64,000 nucleotides of DNA from Paenibacillus sp. PastM-3. GTDB taxonomy: Bacteria > Bacillota > Bacilli > Paenibacillales > Paenibacillaceae. The first letter of the stretch is position 1; each line of letters opens with the position of its first letter. The notes under the pieces were generated by a model, which had not been told where the DNA came from, searched no databases, and was given only the letters and a program-made list of their open reading frames with translations. The stretch is from contig NZ_JARXXP010000010.1 of the NCBI RefSeq assembly GCF_029893965.1, forward strand, positions 124,001-188,000. The letters run 5' to 3'. Shown in pieces: positions 41,723 through 50,987 of this stretch. The translations under genes and the position numbers were made by a program.

Positions 41723-43615
41723 TTAAAGCTCTGCTTCAATCAGCTGATCTGTCACCTGATCCATAGCCTGCTGCAGCTTGTCCACATCTTCCTCCTGCAA
41801 GGCCTGCTCCAGCTCCAAAATCATGCCCAGCAGCTCCGGTTGACGGCTCGTCTCCAAGCCCGCCAACACTTCACGTGCCTGCTGCACCAGCCTTTTACCA
41901 GCCTCATGTAGCATCGTTGGCTCTTCATCCTCCTCAGGGATGTCCCATTCCCCCTCAATCTCATCCAGATCCTCCGGAAACCCGGGCAGCAGGTCCCAGT
42001 CCTCCAGGCCGGCATAGACATTATCTGCGTAATTTTCTTCCTGGTCCTGTTCGTCGTCTGCCCTAGCTGCATTCTCCCACACCTGCTGCAGCCGCTGTAC
42101 ACTCTCCTCAAATTCACGGCGATTATTGCGGTTCAGGGCGTCCTGTACGGTAATTGTCATCTCTTCTCCAGAACTTACGCTGCGCGCCGCTACCTCCAGA
42201 ATTCCGTTAAGATTGTAGCGGAAGGTGACTTCAACAGCTTCCTGCCCCCGCCAATCCTCAGGAATGCCCTCCAGCATAAATTCGCCTAGTCTGTGATTGT
42301 ATTTCACCCATTCATGCTCACCCTGATATATTTCAATGCCTACCTTTGTTTGTCCCGGAGCAGAAGTATAGAATTTCTGTGACCGTGTAACCGGAATAAC
42401 TGTATTTCGGCTGATAATCGGCGCAAATGCTCCAGGCCGTTCCCTTCCTCCAGCGCTCTCTGCAAGAACAGCAATACCCATCGAAAAGGGCGCCACATCT
42501 GTGGCAATCAGACCACTCTCGGAGAGCAGACCACTCTTCAGACCGGCCTGCACAGCGGCACCCAGCGCTACAGCCTCATCCGGATGAACATCCGAACGGG
42601 GAGCACGGCCGAGTAGTACAGTAATGGCATCTCTAACCATAGGAATACGGGTTGAGCCCCCGACCAGCAGTACTTCATTAACGTCTTTGGCTGTCAGTTC
42701 AGCTTCTCGGATGACATCGCTCACCCGTTCCATCGTCTTTTCAATCAGATCCTTAATCAGTGTGTTGAATTGTACGCGGGTAACCTCTACCGCCAGGCCT
42801 ACGGGATGATTATCCTTAATGGTAACAAGCGGCAGAGCTACCGTGACAGTCTCTTCGGTGCTGAGAGCAATCTTTACCCGCTCCGCCTCTTCTTTTAATA
42901 ATGCCTTGCCCCTGATATCGAGGCGCGGATCTACGCCATGCTCCGCTACAATCTGCTCGGAGAACCAGTCTACCAGCCGCCAGTCGAAGTCTTCTCCCCC
43001 CAGCATTCGGTCACCTGTAGATGCCTTCACTTCCAGCACACCGCTGAACATCTCCACTATAGAGACATCAAAGGTACCCCCTCCCAGGTCATACACCAGA
43101 AACGTACGGTCCTCCTGCAGATGATCCAGACCGAACGACAATGCAGCTGCAGTAGGCTCATTAATAATACGCTCGACCACAAAGCCCGCCAGTTCACCTG
43201 CATATTTCGTAGCTCTGCGCTGCTCATCATTGAAGTAAGCCGGTACAGTAATTACCGCTTCCTTCTCCCCGTCCCCGTATAATTCATCAGCCCGCAGCTT
43301 TAGCTCCTTAAGTATGAAAGCCGATATTTCCTCCGGAGTATAGCTTTGACCAGCCAAAGTAAGCTCCTCCGCGTTTCCCATCTTGCGCTTTACAGCAGCA
43401 ATAGAACGGTCCGGCATGGCTACCAGCGCATCCTTTGCATCCTGTCCCACAATGATTTGGCCCTTGGGGTCAATCAGTACAACTGAGGGCAGCAAAACTT
43501 GTCCTCCCGCTTCTGCAATAAGCTCAGGCTTACCGCCACGAATATACGCAATAGCAGAATTAGTGGTACCCAGATCGATGCCCACGACAGGGCGAACTGT
43601 GGATTCTTGGCTCAT
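41723..43615 (-). CDS. Hsp70 (DnaK-like) paralogue, 630 aa
   Basis: The ATPase domain has the phosphate 1 motif [33 protein letters not shown], phosphate 2 [15 protein letters not shown] and the adenosine motif [14 protein letters not shown]. The substrate domain follows (from about 380), then a helical lid that is very acidic (EEDEEP, DQEEN). Normal DnaK is about 610 residues; the lid sequence differs strongly from it. The start ATG overlaps the GrpE-like stop (ATGA). With its own GrpE-like and J-like genes it forms a complete but separate chaperone set. The clients are unknown. Confidence 0.9.
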   Translation of the reverse strand: MSQESTVRPVVGIDLGTTNSAIAYIRGGKPELIAEAGGQVLLPSVVLIDPKGQIIVGQDAKDALVAMPDRSIAAVKRKMGNAEELTLAGQSYTPEEISAFILKELKLRADELYGDGEKEAVITVPAYFNDEQRRATKYAGELAGFVVERIINEPTAAALSFGLDHLQEDRTFLVYDLGGGTFDVSIVEMFSGVLEVKASTGDRMLGGEDFDWRLVDWFSEQIVAEHGVDPRLDIRGKALLKEEAERVKIALSTEETVTVALPLVTIKDNHPVGLAVEVTRVQFNTLIKDLIEKTMERVSDVIREAELTAKDVNEVLLVGGSTRIPMVRDAITVLLGRAPRSDVHPDEAVALGAAVQAGLKSGLLSESGLIATDVAPFSMGIAVLAESAGGRERPGAFAPIISRNTVIPVTRSQKFYTSAPGQTKVGIEIYQGEHEWVKYNHRLGEFMLEGIPEDWRGQEAVEVTFRYNLNGILEVAARSVSSGEEMTITVQDALNRNNRREFEESVQRLQQVWENAARADDEQDQEENYADNVYAGLEDWDLLPGFPEDLDEIEGEWDIPEEDEEPTMLHEAGKRLVQQAREVLAGLETSRQPELLGMILELEQALQEEDVDKLQQAMDQVTDQLIEAEL

Positions 43616-44232
43616 GACATACTCTCCTTTGACAAAGTAATTACTTGAGCTTTACGGTACAGACTCCCGTCTTCCAACTGGTAGCCTCTTCTTAAGACGG
43701 ATACTACCTCGTAAGGTATTATTGATTCGGCATCCGGAGACATGGGAATGGTACCCACCGCCTCACAAAGGGCCGGTTCAAACATCTTGCCCAGCACATT
43801 AATCTCCTTAAGTCCAAGCTCCAATAACTGCCCGAGCATTTGCGCCTGCCAATGGCCTGTAAGCTGTTCCCATCCGCCCGGAAGGGAATTCTCTTGCTGG
43901 CGCTGTCCCGCAGCAATAGCATCCAGATCATCAAGCCAGCCCATTATAGCCGCAGCGGCTGATTGCAGCGCGTTGGCATTCTGCGCTGAACGAGCCTTCT
44001 CCTGCTCATAGGCCACCTTCCAGCCGGACTCCTGAGATTCCAACAGGCTGTTTAACCGTTCCAGCTTGTCTGCTGTATCTTTCCCATTCTTATAAGTTAG
44101 CCGTGCCAGCTTGCTCCCCTGCTCAGCAATGCCGCTCAGCTGTTCATCCGCTTTCGCACCCGCACTCTCCATTAAGCCGTTAAGTCTCTGAACATCCGCA
44201 CGCACGGCATCAAGCCGTTTACCAAACCACAT
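43612..44232 (-). CDS. GrpE-like nucleotide exchange factor, 206 aa
   Basis: A long N-terminal coiled coil (about 1-110) is followed by a compact C-terminal part containing [12 protein letters not shown] and [22 protein letters not shown], which matches the beta-wing of GrpE (the DPxxHEAV and V...GYxxxDRVLRPAxV patterns). GrpE drives ADP release from Hsp70. The gene starts at ATG 44232 behind GGGAGG and overlaps the Hsp70-like gene by four bases. N-terminal residues [10 protein letters not shown] are not typical of GrpE, so the protein may be specialised for this Hsp70. Confidence 0.8.
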   Translation of the reverse strand: MWFGKRLDAVRADVQRLNGLMESAGAKADEQLSGIAEQGSKLARLTYKNGKDTADKLERLNSLLESQESGWKVAYEQEKARSAQNANALQSAAAAIMGWLDDLDAIAAGQRQQENSLPGGWEQLTGHWQAQMLGQLLELGLKEINVLGKMFEPALCEAVGTIPMSPDAESIIPYEVVSVLRRGYQLEDGSLYRKAQVITLSKESMS

Positions 44233-44710
44233 AATTAGCCTCCCGGTTCATAGTCATTCGTAATTTCTGCCCACAGACGGCGAATAGAATATTCCGTGCT
44301 TGCCTCCCGCTGTAATCCCTATCTTCAAAAGATTCAGTGTATCTGCTCTGGAGCATAACCCGTCAATTCGGTCCACATTATTGTAACATATCAATTTCTT
44401 CCACCGCATTTTTCTCCATGACAAATTAGAAACACCAGAAGCCGAGAACGAAGGTGCAGAACCTGCGAAACCTAGGGATACCGGAATGACAAGGACTGCC
44501 GATGGTGGACTCCCCCTTGGACCACTTGCGAGTGACCGGAGATCCAGTGTTCTCCCGTTCCATAACAAACAAAAAGCCCGCACTGGCCGGATAATATGAC
44601 TTTCCGGTAGAGTACGAGCAATTACTTAAGCAAACGGTACTGAGGCAGCATGAGTATTGGCTGAAAGAACTCAAAAAAAAAGAGAAACCTCTGGCTACTC
44701 GATTATATAA
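44233..44710. other. Gene-free stretch between the Hsp70 set and the two-component operon
   Basis: No complete gene is supported. An open stretch on the plus strand near 44606-44745 (reading EYEQLLKQTVLRQHEYWLKE) has protein-like composition but no start or upstream frame, and it overlaps the kinase 3' end. It might be a remnant. A weak hairpin with nine T's (minus strand, 44697-44669, AGAGGTTTCTCT then T's) may end the kinase operon. Confidence 0.4.
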
Positions 44711-46192
44711 TCAGTCCGGCTCGGGAATCGAGGAGTTACCGCCCGCTCCCCGCACAAACGACAGCACCACTTTGGTGCCCGCCCCCTCTATACTCTCAAT
44801 GGCGATCGAGCCTCCGTATCGCTCCATAATCGCCTTGGCGATGGCCAGCCCCAGTCCCGATCCGCCCTTGGCCCGGTTCCGCGACCCTTCCGCCCGGTAA
44901 AAGCGGTCAAAAATATGCGGGAGCTGCTCAGATGAAATTCCGGTTCCCGTATCTGTCACAGATACAATGACCTGATCCACGTCTATCTTATGCGCAATAC
45001 GCACACTGCCGCCTTCCGGTGTATATTTCAGCGCATTCTCCACAATGTTGCGCAGCACCTGATAGCAGGCGCCCGCCGGCATCCTGACCGGCAATGGAGC
45101 GGCATTTCCGGCTTCACCGGCGCTCAAAGTGACACCGGGACCTACGTGTACGGTCTGGGGCAGGAGCTCGTGCAGTACCTGCTGAACATCACATTCTTCC
45201 CCGGCTCCCTCCTGCACCGGCTCCTCCGTCTCGGCCAGCAGCAGCAGCTGGGCAATCAGCTCCCTCATCCGGCCCGCCTCATCCATCATGTAGCCCAGCG
45301 ATTCCTCCAGCACCTCCGGCGACTGCTTGCCCCAGCGCTGGATCATATGGGTATGCCCTTCAATGATGGCCAGCGGTGTCTTCAGCTCATGGGAAGCATC
45401 CGCCACAAAACGCCGCTGCTGCTCAAAGGATACGCTCAGCTTTTGCAGCAGCGCATTAAAGGTTGCCCCCAGCTGGTGCAGCTCATCCTGCGCAGCAGGC
45501 AGCGCAAGCCGGTGCGACAGATTGTCTGCCCCGATGCTCTGTACCTCGCCGATCATGCTGCGGATCGGCTTCAGGGCAGAACAGGCGACAAGCCACCCGG
45601 CCAGCGCTGCTGCCCCGGCAGCCAGCAGCAGGCCGAGCAGCAGCAGCCGGCCTACCTCGCGCGAGGCTGCCACCGCTGCAGAATACCCGCTGTCAGCCAG
45701 CCGCAGGGTTACAGTGCCAAATACCGGCAGGGTCAGGCTGCTTACTGCCTCATACTGCCCGGCCTCTGCACCGCCCGATACCGCAGCGCCTTTCTCTGCT
45801 TCTGCACCATCCGGCATCGCTGCGTCCTTCCCTGTCTCTGCACCGGCTCCCATTGACGCGCCCTCCTCCGCGAGCACGCGCCCCTTGTCATCCAGCAGCT
45901 GCAGCGTCTGGCCTTCATCCAGATCAGCGGCAAAGGAAGACAGGTCCGGCTTCAGCACCGCTGCCGCCCCGCTCCCTCTTCCGAAGCCGGGCCTGAGCAG
46001 AGAAGGCAGGAAGGTAACCTCCTTAATCTGCAGCTCAAATTGCTTGAGCTTTTCGGAGAGCAGCTCTTTCTCCTGCTTCTGCGTCCATTGACTGAAGGTA
46101 ATATACACAAAGCCGCCAAGCACAGCCGCCACAATCAGGGAGGCCAGTGCAATGGATACGCTGACCTTGCGGGAGAATGTCCACCCCTTCAT
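44711..46192 (-). CDS. Sensor histidine kinase, 493 aa
   Basis: Two membrane helices (about 10-32 and 172-195) bracket an external region containing a low-complexity run of Ala/Gly/Glu repeats (EAEKGAAVSGGAEAGQ). HAMP-like sequence follows (ALKPIRSMIGEVQSIG), then the phosphoacceptor helix DASHELKTPLAIIEGH and the ATPase boxes NIVENALKYTPEG, DTGTGIS and GGSGLGLAIAKAI. Starts at ATG 46192 behind GGGAGGGTG. It phosphorylates the response regulator encoded 18 bases upstream. The signal is unknown; the DUF4097 gene at the head of the operon suggests an envelope or antimicrobial-peptide stress. Confidence 0.9.
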   Translation of the reverse strand: MKGWTFSRKVSVSIALASLIVAAVLGGFVYITFSQWTQKQEKELLSEKLKQFELQIKEVTFLPSLLRPGFGRGSGAAAVLKPDLSSFAADLDEGQTLQLLDDKGRVLAEEGASMGAGAETGKDAAMPDGAEAEKGAAVSGGAEAGQYEAVSSLTLPVFGTVTLRLADSGYSAAVAASREVGRLLLLGLLLAAGAAALAGWLVACSALKPIRSMIGEVQSIGADNLSHRLALPAAQDELHQLGATFNALLQKLSVSFEQQRRFVADASHELKTPLAIIEGHTHMIQRWGKQSPEVLEESLGYMMDEAGRMRELIAQLLLLAETEEPVQEGAGEECDVQQVLHELLPQTVHVGPGVTLSAGEAGNAAPLPVRMPAGACYQVLRNIVENALKYTPEGGSVRIAHKIDVDQVIVSVTDTGTGISSEQLPHIFDRFYRAEGSRNRAKGGSGLGLAIAKAIMERYGGSIAIESIEGAGTKVVLSFVRGAGGNSSIPEPD

Positions 46193-46210
46193 TTTTTTTC
46201 ACCCTCCCCG

Positions 46211-46888
46211 TCAGTCCCTCAGAATATAGCCGCTGCCGCGGACCGTATGGATCAGCTTGTCCGCGTAGCCCTCATCCACCTTCATCCGCAGATAGCGGAT
46301 ATAGACATCCACCACATTGGTTTCGCCCTCGTAGGAATAACCCCAGACCAGATTCAGCAGCGCTTCCCGGTTCATCAGCCGGTTCTTGTTCTGCAGCAGG
46401 CAGCGGAGCAGCTCAAATTCACGCTGTGACAGCTCGATGTCCTGGCCGGCGCGGGTTACCCGGTGCGAAGCTGCGCTGAGCGTCAGGTCTTTGGCTTCCA
46501 GCAGATCCACCGGCTCCCGGCTCTGCTGCAGCCGCCGCTGCAGCGAACGCATGCGGGCTAGCAGCTCCTCAATGGCGAACGGCTTGGGCACATAATCATC
46601 CGCGCCGGTATCCAGCCCCCGCACCCGTTCGCTGACGGTATCGCGCGCGGTAATCATAATGATCGGCGTCTGTTTGACGGCGCGGATTCTTTTGCAGACT
46701 TCAATTCCGTTAATCCCCGGCAGGTTCAGATCAAGCAGAATAAGATCATAGCTGCCATGCACTGCCTGCTCGGCACCGGCCAGCCCGTCTCTGGCTACGG
46801 TAATCTCATAACCCTCATAAGCCAGCTCCAGCTCCAGCAGCCGCACCATGGCAGCTTCATCCTCAATAATCAGGACATGCTCCTTCAT
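46211..46888 (-). CDS. OmpR-family response regulator, 225 aa
   Basis: The receiver domain has the acidic pocket IIEDE, the phosphoacceptor Asp in LILLDLNLPG, and the conserved Lys in VPKPFAIEELLARM. The C-terminal winged helix (LSQREFELLRCLLQNKNRLM, then NVVDVYIRYLRMKV) binds DNA. I start at ATG 46888; a GTG at 46906 is possible but sits on the ribosome site. Second in the operon between the DUF4097 gene and its kinase. Confidence 0.92.
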   Translation of the reverse strand: MKEHVLIIEDEAAMVRLLELELAYEGYEITVARDGLAGAEQAVHGSYDLILLDLNLPGINGIEVCKRIRAVKQTPIIMITARDTVSERVRGLDTGADDYVPKPFAIEELLARMRSLQRRLQQSREPVDLLEAKDLTLSAASHRVTRAGQDIELSQREFELLRCLLQNKNRLMNREALLNLVWGYSYEGETNVVDVYIRYLRMKVDEGYADKLIHTVRGSGYILRD

Positions 46889-46923
46889 ACTCAAACGGTA
46901 CTCCACCTTCTCACAGTATCAAA

Positions 46924-47952
46924 TTAATTGCTATGCTGAAGAGACAAACCGGCTAGCGAAGAAGCCTCAATGCGATACGTTCCCGCGCCGATGGTTCCGC
47001 TGACTCTCCCGCCCTTTACTGTTAACGGAAAATCCGTTTCCGGCTTCCCGAACGTTGCACTGGCCTCTACCTGCACATCCGCTTTTTCCGGCCAGGCCAG
47101 ATAGACATTGCCTGCTGTATTGGACACGTCCCAGTGGCCGCCAACTTTTGAAGTTTCAATATGGATATTGCCTGCAACGCTTTCTGCCTTGATGGAGGAG
47201 TAAGCATCCTCAACAGTCAGATTGCCGTTTACAGTCCGGATATCAAGCGGCCCTGTAACCTTTGTCGCATCAATGTTTCCGTTCACTACAGAGGCTGCTG
47301 CGCTTTTCCCGGCACCTGATAGCGTAACTACCCCGTTGTCCGTATGCAGGGCGAGCTCGCTCCCGCTCTCTTTTACCGTAATATTTCCGTTATCTGCAGC
47401 TAATGTAATGGGGCCGCCCGCTGTCACTTTAGACAAACGCACATTTCCATTGTTAAGCTCCGCCTTCACTCCTGATTTAACAGCCTTGGGAAGCGTAACC
47501 GTCAGATGAATGCTGGTATTATAGCGGGTACCCGCTCTGGCCGTTTCACTGTAAGTCTTGATGCTGAGCTCCTTGCCTTCTTGTACCTTAATTCCGCTTT
47601 TGGCTGCGATAGCTTCCGCTTCCGTACGGGATGCATGATCGACTACCACCTTGGTATGTACCTCTATCTGTGTGCCGCTGCCCTGCTTCAGTTCAATCGA
47701 CCCGTTCACGCCGGTAATGGCGATCATCTCTGTGTCAGCGCCCAATTTGATGCTGGTTGTCCCTTTGTCAAAAGAATATCCCGACTCTGTCACCTCAACC
47801 GCAACAGGCGTCTTCACTTGTCCGGCCGGCTTCGCTTCAAAAACAGCCTCATCCAGCTGCCGGGCAAGCACCCCGCTTCCGAACCCTGAGCCTGCATACA
47901 GCAGCACTGCTGCCGCAAATCCCGCCGCTGTCATTTTCACGGATTTTTTCAT
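46924..47952 (-). CDS. DUF4097-type beta-repeat exported protein, 342 aa
   Basis: A signal sequence (MKKSVKMTAAGFAAAVLLYA) is followed by a right-handed beta-helix-like run of short strands rich in GNI, GNV and NGN turns (NGNITVKESG, NGVVTLSG, NGNIDATKV, NGNLTVED), as in the DUF4097 adhesin-like family. Members often sit next to two-component genes and respond to envelope stress; no enzyme activity is known to me. The start is ATG 47952 behind GGGAGG. It heads the operon with the regulator and kinase. Confidence 0.85.
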   Translation of the reverse strand: MKKSVKMTAAGFAAAVLLYAGSGFGSGVLARQLDEAVFEAKPAGQVKTPVAVEVTESGYSFDKGTTSIKLGADTEMIAITGVNGSIELKQGSGTQIEVHTKVVVDHASRTEAEAIAAKSGIKVQEGKELSIKTYSETARAGTRYNTSIHLTVTLPKAVKSGVKAELNNGNVRLSKVTAGGPITLAADNGNITVKESGSELALHTDNGVVTLSGAGKSAAASVVNGNIDATKVTGPLDIRTVNGNLTVEDAYSSIKAESVAGNIHIETSKVGGHWDVSNTAGNVYLAWPEKADVQVEASATFGKPETDFPLTVKGGRVSGTIGAGTYRIEASSLAGLSLQHSN

Positions 47953-48168
47953 AACCTCTATTCCTCCCCATCCCTTGTGATTGTTCGGCTTAATGGTATA
48001 CCACAAAGGATGAGAAAGGCTTTGCAGCCAGATTAGAGTTTGATTAGAAGGGCAGGACAAAGCTTTTTCCTAATATGTAATAACATACCACTGTAAAAGC
48101 AAATCCGTCTATTTCAGCCCGGCCGCTGATTGCTCAGGAGCCTGCCTGCTCCGGACACCCCGTGTATA

Positions 48169-48445
48169 TTAACAAAAAGAAATCAGGACCACCCGTCGCC
48201 CAAAACCCATGAACGTGGACACGGCGATCTTCGGCGGTATCGCTACCAGCATGTGCACGTGATCTCGCATCATGTGTCCCTCTATGATCTCGACTCCTTT
48301 GTATTGACACAAACGCTTGAAGATTTCGATTAAAACTTTCCTCACTTGATTATAGATTTCTTTGCGTCTATACTTCGGGGTGAACACGATATGGTATTTG
48401 CACATCCACTTCGTGTGAGCTAGACTTTAGCTCTTGTTTGTCACC
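48169..48445 (-). pseudogene. IS200/IS605 TnpA (Y1 HUH transposase) remnant
   Basis: The frame encodes the typical TnpA start region (WMCKYHIVFTPKYRRKEIYN) and the HUH metal motif DHVHML. After VSTFMGF it leaves the family sequence and ends early, so the catalytic tyrosine region is gone. Upstream, the expected N-terminus (DKQELK then LAHTKW) is split between frames by an indel near 48420. So there are at least two disruptions and the element cannot transpose on its own. Confidence 0.88.
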
Positions 48446-48522
48446 TTTGACCATTCCTTTCCTTTGAGCCTGAACATCTCAATTCTATCGGAATGGTCTT
48501 AGTGGTCAAACCCTCAGTCCCT

Positions 48523-48547
48523 CCACCCGCATAGCGGGTGGTTTTTT
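48523..48547 (+). terminator. Hairpin at the end of the IS200/IS605 remnant
   Basis: CCACCCGC (48523-48530) pairs with GCGGGTGG (48534-48541) around ATA and is followed by T's. Such hairpins mark the ends of IS200/IS605 elements and also work as terminators. Confidence 0.65.
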
Positions 48548-48590
48548 GTTTCGCGCGTTTCACGCACTCAACTGGCTAAAACCATAAAAC

Positions 48591-48626
48591 AAAAAAAAAA
48601 AAAAAAGCTCCGCGGGTGCGGGGCTT
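48591..48626 (-). terminator. Terminator after the orphan 70-residue gene
   Basis: On the minus strand AAGCCCCGC (48626-48618) pairs with GCGGAGCTT (48613-48605), with one mismatch, and 16 T's follow. Confidence 0.8.
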
Positions 48627-48642
48627 TTGAAAACGCCTCTAT

Positions 48643-48855
48643 TTAAAGATAGTTAATTTGAACATCGCTGTCTTTGCATCTTTTTATATATTCAGACATT
48701 GCAGACTTAGCTTCGCGGGTATTATCACCCGGTGTAGTAAATGCACCTGACGGATCAATGACGCGCGCATCCTGCATTTCAGCAGCTCCAACTGTCACCT
48801 TTATATTTTGCCCAGAAGTATTTTGCATACCCGGTAATATCTTTCGCGTTGTCAT
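48643..48855 (-). CDS. Orphan small protein, 70 aa
   Basis: I do not recognise it. The product is soluble and polar (MTTRKILPGMQNTSGQNIKV) and lacks any signal peptide, cysteine pair or membrane helix. It has a ribosome site (AAAGGATG), a clean terminator after it, and lies 13 bases after the 159-residue gene, so the two look like a real small operon. The region is AT-richer than its surroundings and is flanked by an IS remnant and a kinase remnant, suggesting acquisition by transfer. Confidence 0.6.
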   Translation of the reverse strand: MTTRKILPGMQNTSGQNIKVTVGAAEMQDARVIDPSGAFTTPGDNTREAKSAMSEYIKRCKDSDVQINYL

Positions 48856-48868
48856 AAGATCACATCCT

Positions 48869-49348
48869 TTATTTATAGTATACCGTTATCCAGTGATTTG
48901 ACACAACTCCATGAATCGCCATGTTTCGGCCATATACTGGCTCGGCTTTAAATTGTTTCTCAAAATAATCCCTTCTGTTAGTCTTTGGAGTTAGGGCCAA
49001 GAAACCACTATAGCCCAGTTGATTGCTTTTCATACCTGCAAAAGCTACTAATAGTCGGGGGACATTAATAAAAAAACGAGGCGGAGTAATTCCATAACGG
49101 GTCTGTGGTGCTGATTCCATTAAGTGAATAAATACATGATCACCTTCATCCGAAAGTGAAATAGCTCCTAATATGGTCCCGGTCATAGCATGGACAAGTT
49201 TATATGTTAAACGTTGTGGATTTCTGACCTCTTTGCTCCAGTGAAGTCCGCTGGTCCATTTCATTTTCCTGGCGTCATCTATGTTTGCCTGAGTAAACAA
49301 AGCTCTATGTAATGAACCATCCAACCCTTCAAGCCACCAATCTGCCAA
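48869..49348 (-). CDS. Orphan protein, 159 aa, possibly acetyltransferase-like
   Basis: Starts at a TTG with GGGGGG eight bases upstream; another start is possible. The product is soluble, with alternating strands and helices (LVHAMTGTILGAISLSDEGD, then FFINVPRLLVAFAGMKS), a pattern that resembles GNAT-fold proteins, but no acetyl-CoA loop is clear. It precedes the 70-residue gene. Lower GC than neighbours. Function unknown. Confidence 0.55.
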   Translation of the reverse strand: MADWWLEGLDGSLHRALFTQANIDDARKMKWTSGLHWSKEVRNPQRLTYKLVHAMTGTILGAISLSDEGDHVFIHLMESAPQTRYGITPPRFFINVPRLLVAFAGMKSNQLGYSGFLALTPKTNRRDYFEKQFKAEPVYGRNMAIHGVVSNHWITVYYK

Positions 49349-49428
49349 CCTATCATCCCCCCAATAAAATAATATCTTATATTGGTGGTATGAATACAGA
49401 TACTAATAATGTCGCAAAAGATTAGCAA

Positions 49429-49616
49429 ACTTATGTCAACCTGATCCGTAACGGAATTCAGCATGCAGACGGCAGCCGTATCGTCCTGTCGTTCAGCAAT
49501 CCGGTCAGCAGTGCTTCTTCCATGAATGCCGGACGGCTGTTCGAGCGTTTTATACCGGGGATCAGGCTAGACGCGGCGGCTCCGGACTAGGCTTGTGGAT
49601 TATCAGGCTGCTGTGA
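49429..49616 (+). pseudogene. Histidine kinase C-terminal remnant (ATPase domain)
   Basis: One frame reads TYVNLIRNGIQHADGSRIVL, the kinase N box, and continues to LFERF. After a one-base loss in the T-run near 49550 a second frame reads TGDQARRGGSGLGLWIIRLL, the G2 box. The order and spacing match a HATPase domain. No start and no phosphoacceptor part are present, so this is a decayed 3' fragment. Confidence 0.8.
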
Positions 49617-49638
49617 TTAATGCTACGAATGCTGCTGT

Positions 49639-49923
49639 TTAGGACTGCCCTTTCTCTGCAAGCTGCTCCTGGGCCAGGCGGATCATTTCCCTGACCATGG
49701 AGCCGCCGATTCTGCCGCCGATATGCCCGGCCTCTTCGGTTGTCAGGTTGCCGTTATTGCCGGACTGCAGCGGAATGCCAAGCTCCTTGGCTACCTCATA
49801 TTTCACATCATCCGGGTGATTCGGATCCACCGCGTATCCTTCGCGCCTCATTACGTCGGCTTTGAAGTTCTGCATGCCCTGCGCTGCCCCAAGTACTGCA
49901 TATTTCCGGTTTCTTCTGGCCAT
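49639..49923 (-). CDS. Alpha/beta-type small acid-soluble spore protein (SASP), 94 aa
   Basis: The core matches alpha/beta SASPs: KYEVAKELGIPLQ, then NGNLTTEEAGHIGGRIGGSM and MIRLAQEQL. These proteins coat spore DNA and protect it from UV and chemical damage; the GPR protease cuts them in germination. This copy has an N-terminal extension of about 35 residues (ARRNRKYAVLGAAQGM). Starts at ATG 49923 behind GGGAGAG. It should be expressed in the forespore. It supports assignment to a spore-forming species. Confidence 0.93.
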   Translation of the reverse strand: MARRNRKYAVLGAAQGMQNFKADVMRREGYAVDPNHPDDVKYEVAKELGIPLQSGNNGNLTTEEAGHIGGRIGGSMVREMIRLAQEQLAEKGQS

Positions 49924-49954
49924 TCTGGTTCACTCTCCCTTAGGGTTATTGGTT

Positions 49955-50890
49955 CTAATTTCCCCTAAGGTCCTTCTTTGTATTCAACAATCTTAACGAG
50001 TAATCGTCGATCAGACTGCGCATGGCAAGCTTCGACACCCAGCCTTCCGGGATGCCGCTCAGCCCGTAATAAGCTCCGGCAATCTGGCCGTATACCGCTC
50101 CCGTGGTGTCGGCATCATTGCCCAGATTGACAGCGAGCAGCGCCCCCTCGGCAAAGCTTTCGGAGTGGTGGAACGCCCATAGCCCCGCCTCCAGGGATTC
50201 CACCACGTAACCGCTGCCCTGGATTTCCGGCGGCTCCTTATGTTTATAAGAGCCTTGCTTGATATCCAGAATATGCGGTGTCAATTCATCGTCTTTCAGC
50301 CAGCCTGTGAAGGCTTCCGGGGCCAGCATGTCCTCCTTGCTCCAGCCGTGCAGGCCGGCCAGAATATAGGCGGCCATCAGGCGGCAGGCGCTGAGGCATT
50401 CCGCTGCCCCGTGGGTAGTCCTGGAGCTGAGCGCCGCATAACGGATAGCCTCAGCCGGGTTAGCCGCATAATACATGGCAACAGGCGCCAGCCGCATAAT
50501 GGAGCCGTTCCCGGCGGCCAGCGGATCGGCCGAGCCGCTGTAGGGCTCCCCGCCGGACTCATACCTCAGCAACGCTGCCTGCGTAGCATTGCCGATGTCA
50601 AAGCATTCCCCGGTGCTGCTCAGATATCCTTCGCGGAACCATTTCAGATACCGCTGCATCTGGTCGGCAGGATCAAAGCCCTGCTGTACCAGCAGGCTTT
50701 CCGCCAGACAGAGTGCCATTGATGTATCATCGGTCCACTCTCCTGGCTGCAGTCCAAAGACCCCGCCGCCGATGATATCGTCCATGGGCGCAAAGGTACC
50801 CGGGGCTTTGAACTCTACGGTCGTTCCAAGCGCATCGCCGGCGGCCAGCCCGTGCAGGCATCCCCGATAGCGGTCTTTATTTAAAGCCAT
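49955..50890 (-). CDS. ADP-ribosylglycohydrolase (DraG) family protein, 311 aa
   Basis: The family marks are present: GDALGTTVEFK near the start, TDDTSMALCLAESL (metal and substrate), and the C-terminal GNDADTTGAVYGQIAGAYYG with the paired aspartates that bind two metal ions. The family removes ADP-ribose from arginine or from small substrates. Starts at ATG 50890 behind AGGAGG; upstream codons in this frame belong to a terminator hairpin. Stand-alone and cytosolic; the target is unknown. Confidence 0.88.
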   Translation of the reverse strand: MALNKDRYRGCLHGLAAGDALGTTVEFKAPGTFAPMDDIIGGGVFGLQPGEWTDDTSMALCLAESLLVQQGFDPADQMQRYLKWFREGYLSSTGECFDIGNATQAALLRYESGGEPYSGSADPLAAGNGSIMRLAPVAMYYAANPAEAIRYAALSSRTTHGAAECLSACRLMAAYILAGLHGWSKEDMLAPEAFTGWLKDDELTPHILDIKQGSYKHKEPPEIQGSGYVVESLEAGLWAFHHSESFAEGALLAVNLGNDADTTGAVYGQIAGAYYGLSGIPEGWVSKLAMRSLIDDYSLRLLNTKKDLRGN

Positions 50891-50920
50891 AAATTCCTCC
50901 TCCTTTATGGTTAATGTAAT

Positions 50921-50963
50921 AAAGCGGCTCTCAGAGCTATTAAACACATTCTCTGAGAGCCGC
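50921..50963 (-). terminator. Terminator of the Gfo/Idh gene
   Basis: GCGGCTCTCAGAG (50924-50936) pairs perfectly with CTCTGAGAGCCGC (50951-50963); on the minus strand TTTATT follows. Confidence 0.88.
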
Positions 50964-50987
50964 CGCAGATATTATAAGAGCATAAAA

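Noticed and set aside
44606..44745. Possible gene remnant (EYEQLLKQTVLRQHEYWLKE)
   Set aside because: Protein-like composition, but no start, no upstream frame and no recognised family; kept only as a note in the gene-free entry.
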